A stretch of DNA of 64,000 nt from Cyclospora cayetanensis (taxonomy: Eukaryota > Apicomplexa > Conoidasida > Eucoccidiorida > Eimeriidae). Positions 42,533-54,982 of this stretch are shown one piece after another. Where the stretch lies: contig NW_020312325.1 of assembly GCF_002999335.1 (NCBI RefSeq), forward strand, positions 62,001 to 126,000, written 5' to 3'. A program made the position numbers and the translations under genes. The notes beneath the pieces were generated by a model. That model was not told the DNA's origin and ran no database searches. It worked only from the letters and a program-made list of their open reading frames with translations. How positions within the stretch are numbered: the stretch's first letter is position 1; every line of letters begins with the position of its first letter.

Positions 42533-45500
42533 CTATGCAGCTTCTCTTTCGTCCAAGAGCAATGCACCAGCGACAAACTCATCTTCGAATACGTCACATA
42601 TTTTTGCAAAGAACCCCCGGACGACTGCTGTCAGATCCAGCAGATGCATCTTGAAATGAAGCAAATCTGCAGGATCTCGGTCAATGTATTCCCGCGCTTC
42701 AAAAGTTTCCAACCTTTCCTGCAAAGTGTCCAGACTTCGTTCCAGTTGGCCTTGATGAAATTCGAAGAGGTGTTTCTGGCGGTTTTCTGGAAACTCCGCA
42801 AAAAATGCAAATGCATATGACCATTTCAGCATGCGTCTGCACTCTATCACCTGTAACCACCCTTTTTCCAGAAAATCCCAATCAAAGTCCTCCCCGAACC
42901 CGAGAGAACCGGTTGCTTCCCTGTTGCTCGTGGGAACCGTTCCAAGTCGCTCCCCCGGCTGCACTGAGCTTATGCTGGCTGAGACATAAGCAGGGCCAGC
43001 AGAGGGCTTGTTGCTCTCACTGCCCGCCATGGACTGCGCAGATGCGCATGCTGGTGTCTGCCGCAAGGCAATACACGCAGCAGCCGCAGCTACTTCTCGG
43101 CATTTCTTCAACTGGCTGGACTGCATGCCAGCAGCAACTTGCTGTCCGTGATTATGGGCCCTGTAGCGTTCAAAGAAATGCGCATAACGCTCCAGGGCAT
43201 ACTGGGCATCAGCCTTGTCTGATCCCTTGTTAGCATCACCACCTCGTCGCTCGTAAACATTGCACCGGTAAAAGCTCGTGGTTGCATGCTGTTTCCAGTC
43301 ACCAAGACAAAGCCAACAAAACTCGTGCTGGCAGTAGCACCGCATGTGCATACACCCCATGTCCTTCTGTATGGGGCGGTGGCACTTGGGGCAAGGTTGC
43401 GTATTGCAGGAAATCCATGTTACGCTGTCGGCCTCCCGAACGTTCTTCCGCATCCACGCCGCTATAACCCGGCAAGAAATCGGACGGTGGGGTTCGTCGC
43501 CACACAGAACGCAAAAACGAGTGCCACACATGCAGGTGACGTCCGATACTGCTGCCACTTCCGCCGCAGACAGGGCGCATAATGAGGCGTCGGCCTCAGA
43601 CCCCTCGCAACTCATTCCCGCTGGCACCAACTCCACCGCACGTTCGCACGTTGGAGAAGGGCACCACGCAAGTGCTAGTCGCTTCGCAACGAACTGCTCA
43701 CGAGCGAACATCCGCAGGCGTCCAACTGCTGAGGGACCCCGGAAGAAACGCCACACGTCCATCGGTACAAGCTCCAGACACTCGGGAAAAGGACACCTAC
43801 GTACAACACACGCGGTCCTCGCAATCATGAACGCACATTGACGAAAACCTGCACACGGCGATAAATGTATTTAGCAGACTCTATAGGAGCTAGTTGTGGT
43901 ACACTACGGTAGGAAACTACCAGAGTTCAGAACAGGATTGCAGCAAAAAGTCGTCGGTCTAAGGGGCTGTGCCGTCGGAAGACTTCATGAGACCCCCGCG
44001 TCGCTAGACGTTCATGGACTACCAACGGAACAGCAGCCGTTTACTCAACACTCTACCGAGGCTACAACACATGTTTGGCAGGGTATACTTCCGTCAATTT
44101 GACATTCTTTTTCCGCGTGCTTATCAGCAAGCCTTTTTCCTCCATGCACCGGTGGCTTATCCCCACTCGCGCACACCAGTGCATGGCACCTCCAGGAGCT
44201 CAATTGCAGCGAAATATTCAAAAGCATGAGAGCCGGCATATGCACGCTTCCCGGTCCCCCAATACGCTGTTGGTTTGCCAGTAATCCCATCCGAGAACCC
44301 CCAACATGGAATCAAAAAATAACTGTGGGTCTATACCTTAGCGCAGCATTCATATTACTCTCACCGGGCATCAAGAGAGCGTTGCGGGCCTTCAGTTAAG
44401 AGTGAGTCTAAATATCCAACCCACCCGCTGCAGTAACATGCGACACCACAGCCAAACAGCCACAAAGATCCTTGTTTAGAATTGAACTTCAACGCAGGGG
44501 TACAAACCAAGCCAAGAATTGGGGGCTTTCAGCGCGCTCGTTGCTCACGCGTTAGAGTATCTGTGATTGCATTTGAGAGCGAATGTTTCAGTCATTGGGA
44601 CAATGCATGCAGTAACGGGGCATTCAAACGTCTCGCCAGCCGGTTCATCTTTCTTGCTGATCCTCCCGGAACAGGCCAGAGGTTCTGAGGCACTGCTCGA
44701 CGCGTCTGGCCCTCCAGGTAAAAGTGAGTTATTGTCGGTAGCATCAGGAACCCTACTGTGCTCCATACTTAGAACCTCAGGTGGCAGTCTGCCCTGCAAA
44801 AGCAGGCAGCATTTTCCACATAGGCTAGGTGTTGAAGTCGTTTACATACCCTGCAAAGGTACTTGACAGAAACACAAGAAATGCAACGCGAGCTGAGATG
44901 CAAATCGAAGTTAATCTTCCACTAAGAAGCCGATGAGTTTCTCAATGTTGGAAAGTCCAGTCTATGGCACGAAGCAAGATTTTTTGTACTCCCTCAATGC
45001 TACGAATGCGGTACCTTTCGTAGAACCGCAGTGCTGTCATTGAACCACTCTTGGACTAGTGCATCACTGCGAAAGTCAAACGCTCGTAGAAGGATCCTGC
45101 ATGCGCCAAAATCGTCACACAGTCCCTATAGAATACATGATGAAAAGAAATCCATATTGAGGACAAGATGGCAGCACGCCCTCCTTCCGATGACGGAACT
45201 GTCAGATGACAACAAACCAGCTGCTAACCCCACGATTGCCTCATTCAAGCCCATGAGAGATGCAGTTTCGTGGACAAGCTCGTCGATACGTCTGTCTAAA
45301 GACTCTGGTGAATGGTATCTCGGAACCAAACCCTGGACACAACCGCAGCAATATTGTTGAGATTAATATTGCGCGCATTTTTTTGATAATCGGATCAACT
45401 AGTAGATACCAAGGAAAAAACTGATTGCTGTCAAAATAGTGGGCATTCAAGAAACCAAGGATGGCTTTGACAGCACATGGTGCTCATTCTCTAGATTTGG

Positions 45501-45638
45501 GCTAGGTAATGAGGTGGCTATGGATACCTTGGCTTTGGGAGGTGCCGCCATGTTGCCCAATAGGTCGTCTTCATCGAAGACAAACTCGTCCAGCTCACAA
45601 TCTTCCGGGGAGGCATCATCGTCCGATTGGAGCTCCAT
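42533..45638 (-). CDS. Ariadne-type RBR E3 ubiquitin ligase with degenerate RING1 (6 exons)
   Basis: Exons in order: 45638-45528, 45332-45229, 45096-45015, 44793-44549, 44427-44365, 43796-42533; all phases close, giving 622 residues. The N-terminus is acidic (MELQSDDDASPED, DEFVFDEDD) as in Ariadne proteins. It is followed by a UBA-like helical segment (LMGLNEAIVGILLRAFDF), RING1 (about 157-208), IBR (WCPSPTC ... CMCGTRFCVLCGDE, about 246-310) and the Rcat/RING2 (CNTQPCPKC ... CWLCLGDW, about 332-372). The expected catalytic Cys is Cys350 in MGCMHM. A helical C-terminal part matches the Ariadne domain, which normally autoinhibits Rcat. RBR ligases take ubiquitin from an E2 onto Rcat Cys and then to substrate. 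Oddly, two RING1 zinc-ligand positions are Ser179 and Gly182 where Cys is expected. E2 partner and substrate cannot be read from sequence. Confidence 0.9.
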
Positions 45639-46969
45639 CCTAGTTGCACGTTTCCAGTTTTGTTTTCCCTGCTTGCTTTTGTGTATTCGGCCGGTAGCTA
45701 GTGCGGAGGGGAAAACTCACGGTCAGCTGAGTTGCCACGAAAAGAAGAACATAAATTAATCTCAGATCTGCTAGAATTTACTTCCCGATACTATAAGCCT
45801 ACAGGGGACGAACTTTGAAGTCAAGGTACACATGCACGCTCAAGTACTAATAAACGTATCCCCCCTCCGCATGTGCGCTGCCCAAACCCTAGCAAGTCAA
45901 CGAGACAGGGCACCGCTTCAGCCCACTACAGCACAATACAAATATAAGCCAGAAACAGAAATATGTGGCGAAATTCTGGTCCAGGCCGGGCAAGTGCCGC
46001 TTTGCCCAACCCTTCGGTGAAATTAGTGGTCTGCAAGGCATATCTAACCCTGGACACGCGTTTCGAAAGTCAGGATTCGTAGTGTTATGGTCTCTTATGA
46101 AATAAAAGGCTACTAATGTCCAGTAGTCACCCGATAACTCGTGTTGCGTGTACACCCAACGCCACGAAGCCCCGTGTCGCCGCACCTGGCGTGGATCCGG
46201 CCTTCCATCGCAGTACGCAGCAAAATTAAGGCTTTTGCGCCTGTTTCCTTGTTGTTTCAACTGTGTCGTGCTCCAGCAAAACAGCTAATCAATGGGTTTC
46301 AGTGTCCCCTTGCAAAGGGCTCGTCAGTGTCTCACCACAGAGCATTCACAGTGGCCCACCTCATGCTCTATTGGAGGCAAGCTCGACAATTCTTGCTACG
46401 GCGTATGAGTACACTTAGATGCCATGCTCATCATCCCTTGAACCATGGTGCAGAGTGCGATCTTCCTTGAAGCCTTCCTTCGGGTCGCGCAACTCCAATG
46501 GGGGAACCGTGTCACACGTGTAGAAAGAAACGCTCCTTATTAGAGCCAAGATTGTTTTCACTTCAAAGTTCAATTGTTGCTTTCACATCGTGCTAGAGAG
46601 ACAATTGGGAGGACGTAAACATATCAGTATATCATGCGCTGCACGCCGAGTTTCAAACAGCGAAAAGCTCGTTTCGAGCTGAAACAGAATGCGATCAAAT
46701 TAGTTCGGCTGCTGCACTCGGTAGTGAGAATGTGGAAGCCTTCTTCTAATGTTCCCCTTCATGTAGTATATATCGACGAGGAAAACTAGAATATGAGAAG
46801 CCAGGCAATCAAAAATCAAGTTTCTCAATCTTCCTCGAAAGCCTATGCCCTGTTCCATTTATCGGCAGCAAAGATCCGTATGCAACAGTGTTATATGTCC
46901 TTCCAAATGATACAATACATATATATGGTCGGAGACGCACTGTTAGCCAAAAGGATTTGTTATTACATA
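45639..46969. other. intergenic upstream of the RBR gene; nothing recognised
   Basis: Open frames on both strands near 45889-46470 show no domain or conserved motif. Presumably part is the RBR promoter. Confidence 0.35.
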
Positions 46970-47190
46970 CTAGCTTGCCTGATGTAACGCTTTATTTGAG
47001 GTCTCGGTAGAAAGGAACTTGACTTTTAACCTAGTACAAAATTGGTTTAAGCTATTCAGTGTTCTTCCAAAACCATTCCCTCCTTGCCCGCGCACCTCAG
47101 AATTCCGACATGAGGGGTAAGTCACAGCGAGGTTGTGCTGCACCTCTAATGCAGTCCGACATTCACACCTGCTTGTAGATAGCATCCTGG
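46970..47190 (-). repeat. diverged LTR-like repeat copy (3' side of relic D)
   Basis: Aligns with about 21350-21500 of the 600-bp repeat in the same orientation. The frame at 47185-46970 keeps the same register (ALEVQHNLAVTYPSCRNSE against MEGIADHILAVLLPRVGTSE). It lies downstream of the integrase remnant of relic D, as expected of a 3' LTR. Confidence 0.5.
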
Positions 47191-47549
47191 GCTCACGTAC
47201 ATAAAAAGCAGTGTGTCTTAGTTGAGTGAGCTACTGCTAGCTTGCAATAGCTCATGTATACTTACAAACTAAGCAACGCGTGATCTTAATTAATTATTTT
47301 GATCCAGCCTAATGAAGGTAGTAGATAGTGCCACACTGTAGCTGGCCCCGCTACAGCTCAAAACAGACACCCTCGTGTTCCGTACTTGCACGTCGAGACT
47401 AGGTGAATGCGGAATAGCCGTAAAACTCCCGTCCGACCCCTACTTTCCAAGCAGGCATTGCCGCTGAAGTGCGTGGGGAAAAGGCAAATTGGGCATGAAG
47501 CGCTGAAGTGAAGTCAAACTGAAGACCTACACACACTGACCAACAAGTC

Positions 47550-50500
47550 CGAGGGACTAAACGAACACGATTGTGGTGGAGCTGTGGCTAGCCATCGTCG
47601 AGCGGAGGAAATGTGTGAGCCTCCCGCTGCAGCACAACACAAGACAATTAGAGCAAATGTAGAAACCCAAGATGCGCACTAGCTCAGCAGTGCCTTCACA
47701 CCTCATAAAGCAATGTCGGCATGCAAATACAGCCAGCGTACCCGACATAGTACACTTGAAAGCCCCAATAGAAGCATTAGCGAGGATGTACAGACAGGAT
47801 ACCTACGAGTGCCAGCAAATAAACGTGAGCAGGACCATCAAGATAATAACAGTTTGGAGTGTTTCAAGGAGTGCACATAGATAAAGGCAGCCATATCAGG
47901 CACTGGAAAGGCAAAGAACTTCAATTATTAGTAGACATGTGTTGTATTATCCATGGTAACTAGCTTTTTTAGCCAAGCAGAGCAGCAACCTCTCCCGCAG
48001 GCGGCGACGCTTGCATCTGCTCCTCCATCAACCAGTAAGTCTGGCGGTCACCACATCACCTCACTAAAATGTCTTGTCTAACGTGTCCTCGGTGCTTTAT
48101 TGTTGCATAATGCTGCGCTTCTACACTTGGGCGGCAAGGTCCACGAACAGATTGGGAGCCTTGATTCCACCTAGGAAGCCAATATTAGTAGTTCTGTGGG
48201 ATCGATTAACGTAGCACAGAGCATTTCTTCGTGGCAAAATTGCAAAAGGTCCTAGCCGCCTGGACGCAAGCTTCCTCGTTTCGTCACCTTGTGGTTCACC
48301 TACTAAAGCCTAGTGATCCGCCAGAACCAAATCTTCAAGCTCGAAATACAGTACCAATCGCCGCGTATCAAAATTCAGTGCTTATCTCATTTAAAGGTTT
48401 GCTCATATATTTACATGTACCAGCGCCCCACTGTTTTCTGAGACCTTCTATTGCTAATGCTGACTGCTTGGTCCGCACCATCTTGTCCAGGCCCGGATCG
48501 GGGATGGGCTCGTCAGTGGACACCAGAGGTGCGCAAGAGCAACTGGCAGAACGATGTACTTTTCTATTAGGGGCATGCACAGCACAAGGGTGAAAACCAA
48601 GTCAAAAGTTGAATTTGGGTGAGCACGGAGTTTTGCAAGGACACAGCAGAGGAGTGCAGTTCATTGTTTCTGTCTGCGCATCTGCCTCAGGGTGGTTGGT
48701 AGGGGTCACAGGACACCCAATGTGTACCGGGTCGTAACAACACGCGAGTACGCCGTATTGAACGTCTGATCCCCATTCATAAGATAATCCCTGTGGAAAG
48801 TCCAAAGCTTTAAGGAATGAGGTAAGAATAGTTGAGCGATTTACTAAGCCGTGGCAGAGCTGGAGCAAGGCATTTGATGGGCATATTTGCTGAGTCTTTC
48901 GACAGCGACATCGATGCTAACCTGACCACCCAACTGAGGCAGTCCAAAGCAAAAGTCCATAGTCAGATCAGTACGAATCGTTCCAGCATCCAAGAGCCTT
49001 GCAAAAAAACTTGGGTAATGACAAATTTCACGGATTCAGCTGCTGACAATCTGGGCATGATAGTCCACGGTTTTCTGCTGCGGGACGCATCCTAGGCCTC
49101 CAGAAAGACCGTGAAAGCTGATTTCCTTAAGAATACAGATCTCGGCGGCCAGACTATTATGTACTGTGAGCAGAGCGGCACTGAGTTACGAAGCCCGGGT
49201 GTACGAGTACGGGAGTCATCACTTTTTCTTGAGCCAAGGCAGATCATGTTCAACGTGGTAGTGCTTCGCCCCTTAGTCGCTTTTGGATCTGGGTAGTATA
49301 AGCGGACACATAAGTAGCAATAATACACGCAATTTCTTTTAAATTTTTTCTCGTATAGCGGCTACGCGGCACAGTAGTCTAAGGTGAGGTGTCGCTAGAG
49401 CGCATTCAAGTTCGTGTTTCCCTCATAATACTTCACCGTAAAGTCGTCGTGCAGGAGGCGCCACGCCCAAGATAGACAATAATTTTAAGGCTATCAACGA
49501 CGCTTAAAACGTGTTGAGAAGTACACTCAAGAATGATGGGTGATCTGGACAATAGGATGACGCCCGTATAAACAGTGCGAGCATTTGCTCCACGCCCCAT
49601 CAACCTGCATGGAGGTCCTTTCTCCGCACCGGACATGCTGCTCGGTTTCGGTAAAACGATTCAAATAACAAACATTAAGTTAATGCTTGGAAACTCCTTT
49701 CAGAGAAAATAGCGCCCACCTATGCGCGTTTAGCATCGGATATGAGGAAGACATGACAACCATGAGGGGGCAACGCTGAGAATACGTAGGGAGTTGTGGG
49801 GCGGTCAATAAGCGTCCTTGCCGCGACATCCTTCTCCTCTGTCCAGATGATATAGACTGCGTTTTATTAAGTAGGCCAGTCAAAGGGGCAGTGATTCGAA
49901 CAAGAACAGGGATGGACTCGCGGTAATGGGATGCAAGTCCTGAGCAACGTTCTTACGGATACGCCTACACTGCTTCCTCGCTTCAAATATGCCTGAGCTG
50001 ACTCAATTCCTGCAGCCGAAATAGGGACTCCAAGGAGCGTAATCGCCATTCTGCGTACGAGCATGGGTATGCTTTGGCGTACCACTGCTTGTCTCGCAAC
50101 AACTGGGTTCGCGCCGTGGGTGCTCTTCAAAGTTTCGGCTTTGAACCAAACCGTCGTCCATGCATACAGGCAGCCAGATATCCCTGAAAGGCTTATTCAA
50201 AATATCGATCTGCTTGTAATTACAGTCCAGATAAGGCACTAATCAGTTTAAAGGCGTACAGGTCCATTCACGATTGTGAATGCTAGTATGGAACGGCTTT
50301 TTGTGCCTGCATGAAGGTAAGTGGAATGCGTATGAACTCGTCTACGAAGTTAAATGTCAACTAGCCTGTTGCTTTGTGTACTCGGCCAAGCTTTTTGCCA
50401 ACAGAAGGTATCGAAAACTTCTGCTTCATAGTGATCTCGGTACCGGAAAAGGAGAGGTGATGGTGCTGCTCTAACTAAATGCCCCTGTACAACATCATTT

Positions 50501-51700
50501 TCTGCCCAGAAGCGCTAGCCGATCCATGCAATTTGCTTTTTTTCAACGAATAATATACCTGTCACTCAACGCTTTTACTCTGTGAGGCTCCTGGATGTCG
50601 TGGAAGATGGTTGAGGGATCACGCAGGGAGTAGCACATTGAGGTGCGCTTGACAAACAGCAGGTGGCCAGCCTGTTGACAGCTTGCCAATTAGCACATCG
50701 GCAAACTCCTCGATTTTCGCACAATCTCGCCATTCATCGAGTAAATATTTATGTGAGGTGAGGCTTTTAAGTAGGCAACTCTTTGCATTGCTACTAAGAC
50801 GGTACACCTGCTAAAAAGTGTCGTATCTGACTGCTCTGCTGCGATACGCCCATTAACACTCTACCTCACCTTTCGAGGCAGCAACTCTACCCTATTCGGC
50901 ATCAATGATATGAGCGCTGTTAAGCAGACCATAATGTGCATATTCGTAGCGCTTTCCCAAACACCAGAAATCACAGCGCGAAGCTCTGGCCTCATGCGCA
51001 CCTTTCATTGGATCACCCATGGCATACCACACCTACGGCATGGTTCACGGGTCCAAGTAGAAATCTTGGGGTTCGCTGGTACAACTCGATTCTAATTCAT
51101 AGTAGCGTATACTTGTAACCTTGCCAACCATTGCTTTTAGTCGTTATCAACAAACCTGAGGCTAAGGGACTGCTGTAAGGAGTCAGGAGTGAACAGACAA
51201 ATCGTGAATCCTGTGCCGTCTCCCCGCAAAGCTTGTCCTCTTCAAATCCAGTGTCAAGTAACACTATCAACTTTGAACCATCAATGTCGACTTGTCTTAG
51301 AGCATACTTGAATCATGGTAGGTTAGCTACTGCAGCTCGGTAGTCATCAGCCCCTTTCACTGCGCCACAGACTGGATGAAGAGCTCTCCGTTTCGCTGAT
51401 ACCCTTTCTTTGCTCACCAAGCTGCCTGTTGAGGCCTATTATTTTTGTTCAAGTGATTTAGCTTGTTGCATGCGATTGCGGCTGCGGGTTACCTAACCCC
51501 AGTTCCACAATAGAAGCAAGGGCGAGTTCAATAGGAGACTGTCCTGAAGCTGCTTCCGGGTGCAAGCTTTCTCTGGCTTTATTTTCTATGTCAGACTGTA
51601 GGCTCGGGTGCCTTCACATAGTCTCGAAATCCACATGTTCTAGGTTTCGACTTGGCGCTTCCTGCTCACTCAGAGCACACGGGTTGCCCCCAATTAGTCC
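47550..51700 (-). mobile_element. Ty3/gypsy retroelement relic D (RT, RNase H, integrase)
   Basis: The most complete pol remnant here, read on the minus strand from high to low coordinates. VCMDDGLVQSRNFEEH (motif CMDD at 50164-50153) is the reverse transcriptase catalytic and thumb region, with Cys for the usual Tyr. Next come SPYFG and a connection region, then HVFLISDAKRA and VGAIFSLKG at about 49760-49680 (RNase H start, DAK in place of DAS). Integrase core pieces follow: IDVAVERLSKYAHQMPC (48915-48865) and HPEADAQTETMN (48694-48659). A further segment at 48280-48365 is shared with relic B. Frameshifts and stops separate every piece. The 5' part (50600-51700) resembles relic C at nucleotide level. 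No protein could be made from it. Confidence 0.78.
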
Positions 51701-53201
51701 TGGAATCTCAAATACGTCATCGTTTGTGGAAGCCTCAACAGCTGATTATTATATCGCTTAGTTACCGCCCATTCTGCGGCCTGACGTGACACTTTAGCTA
51801 CGGCCGAAATAAGCCACTGATGAAGCAGCTATTCGCGCATGATATGGCTGTTGTCAAACAGAGTTTCAAACTATTCGAGATGCCGACGTATTGATAGCTT
51901 TCTCTGCTTAACTTGTAGTTGTTTTCTACATCCTTGCCATTGATCGAGACTGGGAATACACTGCTGACTTAGGGTCTGTGAAAAGGCTTGGAAGTGTAGC
52001 AACCTCTAAAGGCAAAAAATTGTTTACATGAGTACAGCGACGATCAAGGTGCTTCTTTATTCAAAATTATCTTGCAAAGAGCACGCGTATCTTACCTCGG
52101 GGGTAAATGCGTGGTATATCTGCTACCGGCAAACAAGAGATTCGAGTATTTGCCCATTCGTAAGAGTATCATACTCTTTTATTTGGCATAACCCCTTTGA
52201 CGCATTTGTAAACACGTTATCGGCTGACAGATTATGTCTTTCTGCTAACTGCGGAGCTGCGGCGATCGAAGTAGACGGCGACGCAACGCCATAAGTATAA
52301 CCGGCGTACTAGGAAGTGCCCAAGTGTAGCTTAGTCCACTATAACGTCTCGAACTGGAAAAAGGGATAGCCTGATTGGACAGGCGCGCCAGGGTAATGTA
52401 GGGTTTGTTCAGCCTAGCCTTCTCCCCGAAGAATTTCCTAGTGCCGGCTACTCGTATAAGTTCTGCATATGCTCAATCAGATCACCAAGATTTACCATTT
52501 AAATGCCAAATACAGGAAGCTTCCTTTGTCCTATAAGGGGAGGCACTTTTTTTGCTAGATGCAAAGAAAAGGAACCGAAACATTTTCTCTAGCCTACACC
52601 ATTCGTACAGCAGCTAGAATGTCTCGCCTAGCCTTGCAATAAGGGGTTTCAATGGACAGTAAATAACGTATTGCTACCATAACTCCTTGAAGTTCCCCAC
52701 TCAACGCAGTGAAGGAGGCATTCTTCTGACTAAAAGCGTGGATTTACGATGTTCTGGAAGAAACTAATACCACCTTTTGAATCGATATGTCGGCACGGCT
52801 TCATGCGTGCTTTACAGAAAAGGCCTGGCTATGTCTGTTAAATTGAGAATGAACATCCCCCCGGTTACCCAAGATACTAGCGAAACAGTCTATTGCTCCA
52901 TTCCAAGAATCACCACTATTCTTGCTGGCTAGCAACGATGCATGTGCACTGACACAAATACCTGAAAGCAGATCAAGGGATTTGGTGCATTTTGAAGGGT
53001 ATTTCAAAACAGTGATAGAATAGGCAGGACCCGACAGTGCCATTTAAAACCGCTAGGAGGCTAGTTCGAAATAGTGAATAGTTGCAGTCACTGGGTGAGG
53101 CCTGAACCGAACTTTCAGAACAGTATTCAAGCGCTCTTTCATCAGGATTAGGGTGCTACTCTGCAGAAACATGCTCTCAGGCACTCATCAAAGCAAAGCC
53201 T
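51701..53201. other. intergenic; nothing recognised
   Basis: No frame here has recognisable motifs. It may contain further decayed repeat sequence, but I could not link it to a specific copy. Confidence 0.35.
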
Positions 53202-54188
53202 TCAAAACGTTTCGTCTCCAACCTCCCTGACAGCCAGCAGAAGGTATACCTCAAAAACAACAAAAGCCAGAGCAATCAGACCCCATAGAGAGCCACAGAG
53301 GCGGCTACTGCAATGGGTCAGCGAAGCGCACTTGTACGCATCACTGTCAGGTTCCTTCCTGCGTATTGTATCGTCCAAAATATCGAGGAGGCTGTATACG
53401 CTGTTCATGGATCCAATCGCCAGCATGGCAACCCTCAGTGGCCAAATAGTGTGGTATAGCTCGGTGAAAGCCCAGACAACTATTATTTCAAGAATAAAGA
53501 TGACACAGACTATGCCTACTGTCCAGTTCCTTGCAAAAAACAGGAGGACCATTAGCAGCATGAAACACAGTAAGCCGGCACCTACTCGTAGGGTCCAGAT
53601 ATTGATACTTGCAAGAAGTGTAAACACCAATCCCCAAAAACAACTGCCCAGATATCCGGCAGGTAGAATAATCCATCGAATTCCTCCCACTGTATGCGTA
53701 ACGCCTCCCTCGTTCGTGTACACCTCTGCACGGAAGGAAGCGCAAGCACATGGCCAATTGCATCTGTGTGGATGAAAGTGATAATCTACGCCTACGCAGC
53801 CTCTCTCTAATGATTTAGGGAGAACACAATGCTAAGCACGGTTTTCAGTAGGCGCTGTTTCACAGATGGTGCGATCCTTGGGCAGCGTGGGGACCAGACT
53901 ACTGCAAAGTTCAACCTCATGAATGACTGGTTTGCAGCCTTGTCTCGTACGCAGACAGCATTACGTACCGATTCCCTTCACTTTCCCGCCTGTAATCCAA
54001 GCCGCAGAAGCATGGGAGAACTCGTGGAGGAATGTGGTAAGCAACTTGAACTGTAGCAAAATGTGGACGCCAAATATCCTGCAATGCCATAATACTATGG
54101 CGACAAGCGTCCAGCCTGCGATTATACCAAGGGTAATCCATTGGCCTCGACAGCAGCAATAATGCAAAGTCCAATCTACGGACGACAT
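53202..54188 (-). CDS. M50B-like membrane metallopeptidase family protein (2 exons)
   Basis: Exons 54188-53969 and 53725-53202; the phase-1 junction restores KGIEVYTNEGGVTHT and gives 247 residues. A transmembrane segment (TLGIIAGWTLVAIVLW) precedes the zinc-protease signature HEFSH (HExxH; codons at 54012-54026) in LHEFSHASAAWITGGKVKGI. The family block NEGGVTHTVGG, then GYLGS, several further membrane segments and DILDDTIRR followed by SDAYKCA complete the pattern of the Peptidase_M50B-like family found in bacteria, fungi, plants and protists. Length is close to the family norm. By analogy it is an intramembrane or membrane-bound zinc protease. Substrates are not known for this group, and activity is inferred from the motif. 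The intron between the exons is 243 bases with a GTACGT donor. Confidence 0.87.
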
Positions 54189-54982
54189 ATTGAGGGAGAT
54201 ACCTGCAAAAAGACGGCTTCACGTTTTACCACCTCAGATACATCCCACTAACAACTCGGCCGGGTTGCCAGCAAAAAACGGCTGGCCGCTTCTGCGGAGA
54301 TCATTATAAGCTTGGAATGAGATCACTTGAAGAAAAGCGTGCCTTTTGTTTGCTACAAAAGTGGATGCTACAACCCCCCAACTTAGCCAGCCACTGCTGC
54401 CGAGAAGTCACAAACTTCGAAGCAATGGAGTTTCCGAGTTCGCTATGATGGAGTAACGAGCCATAGAAAATAAGTGGGCGGAAGCATTTTGACTAGACCA
54501 ACCACAAATTTTAATAAGAATGAAGCATCTCATTTGTTTTCTAGCTACTCATCTTTCTCTTATGTCCTTTTGAACGGGCGCACGACCCCGGCGACGCTTG
54601 ACGGATCCTCCAGGAGAGCTTGCACTGGTGAGACTCGTTATTAGCACAGACAATGCTAAATGCCGAAGAATTAAGTAACACTGATGTTACTTTGTTGACG
54701 CCGCCAGTTTCTGCTCATTTTCCCGCTCGCTCTGCTTCCTAGAATGGACGAAATGCTTGTGGGTCCCACTGTGTGCCTGCTATGTCTTTCGGCTCTCAAT
54801 AATGCAGTCACGACCGATTATTTAATGCCCCTCATGACATAACCTCCAACAGATTACTGCTTGCTTTCATGCATTAGTGTGCACTAGTAGTACATTCCGT
54901 CGCCTTTGTCCTGAATGACAGTCTCTACTTTTCCTATAAGTTTGGAGACCCCTAACCTCTTGCCGGCCCGCATCATTCTTAA
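54189..54982. other. divergent intergenic region between the M50B-like gene and the 55-kb gene
   Basis: About 800 bases separating two divergently transcribed genes, so it should contain both promoters. I see no specific motif that can be named. Confidence 0.4.

Noticed and set aside
45889..46470. Overlapping frames of 109-123 codons on opposite strands upstream of the RBR gene
   Set aside because: No recognisable motif, no splice partner, and the lengths are within chance expectation.
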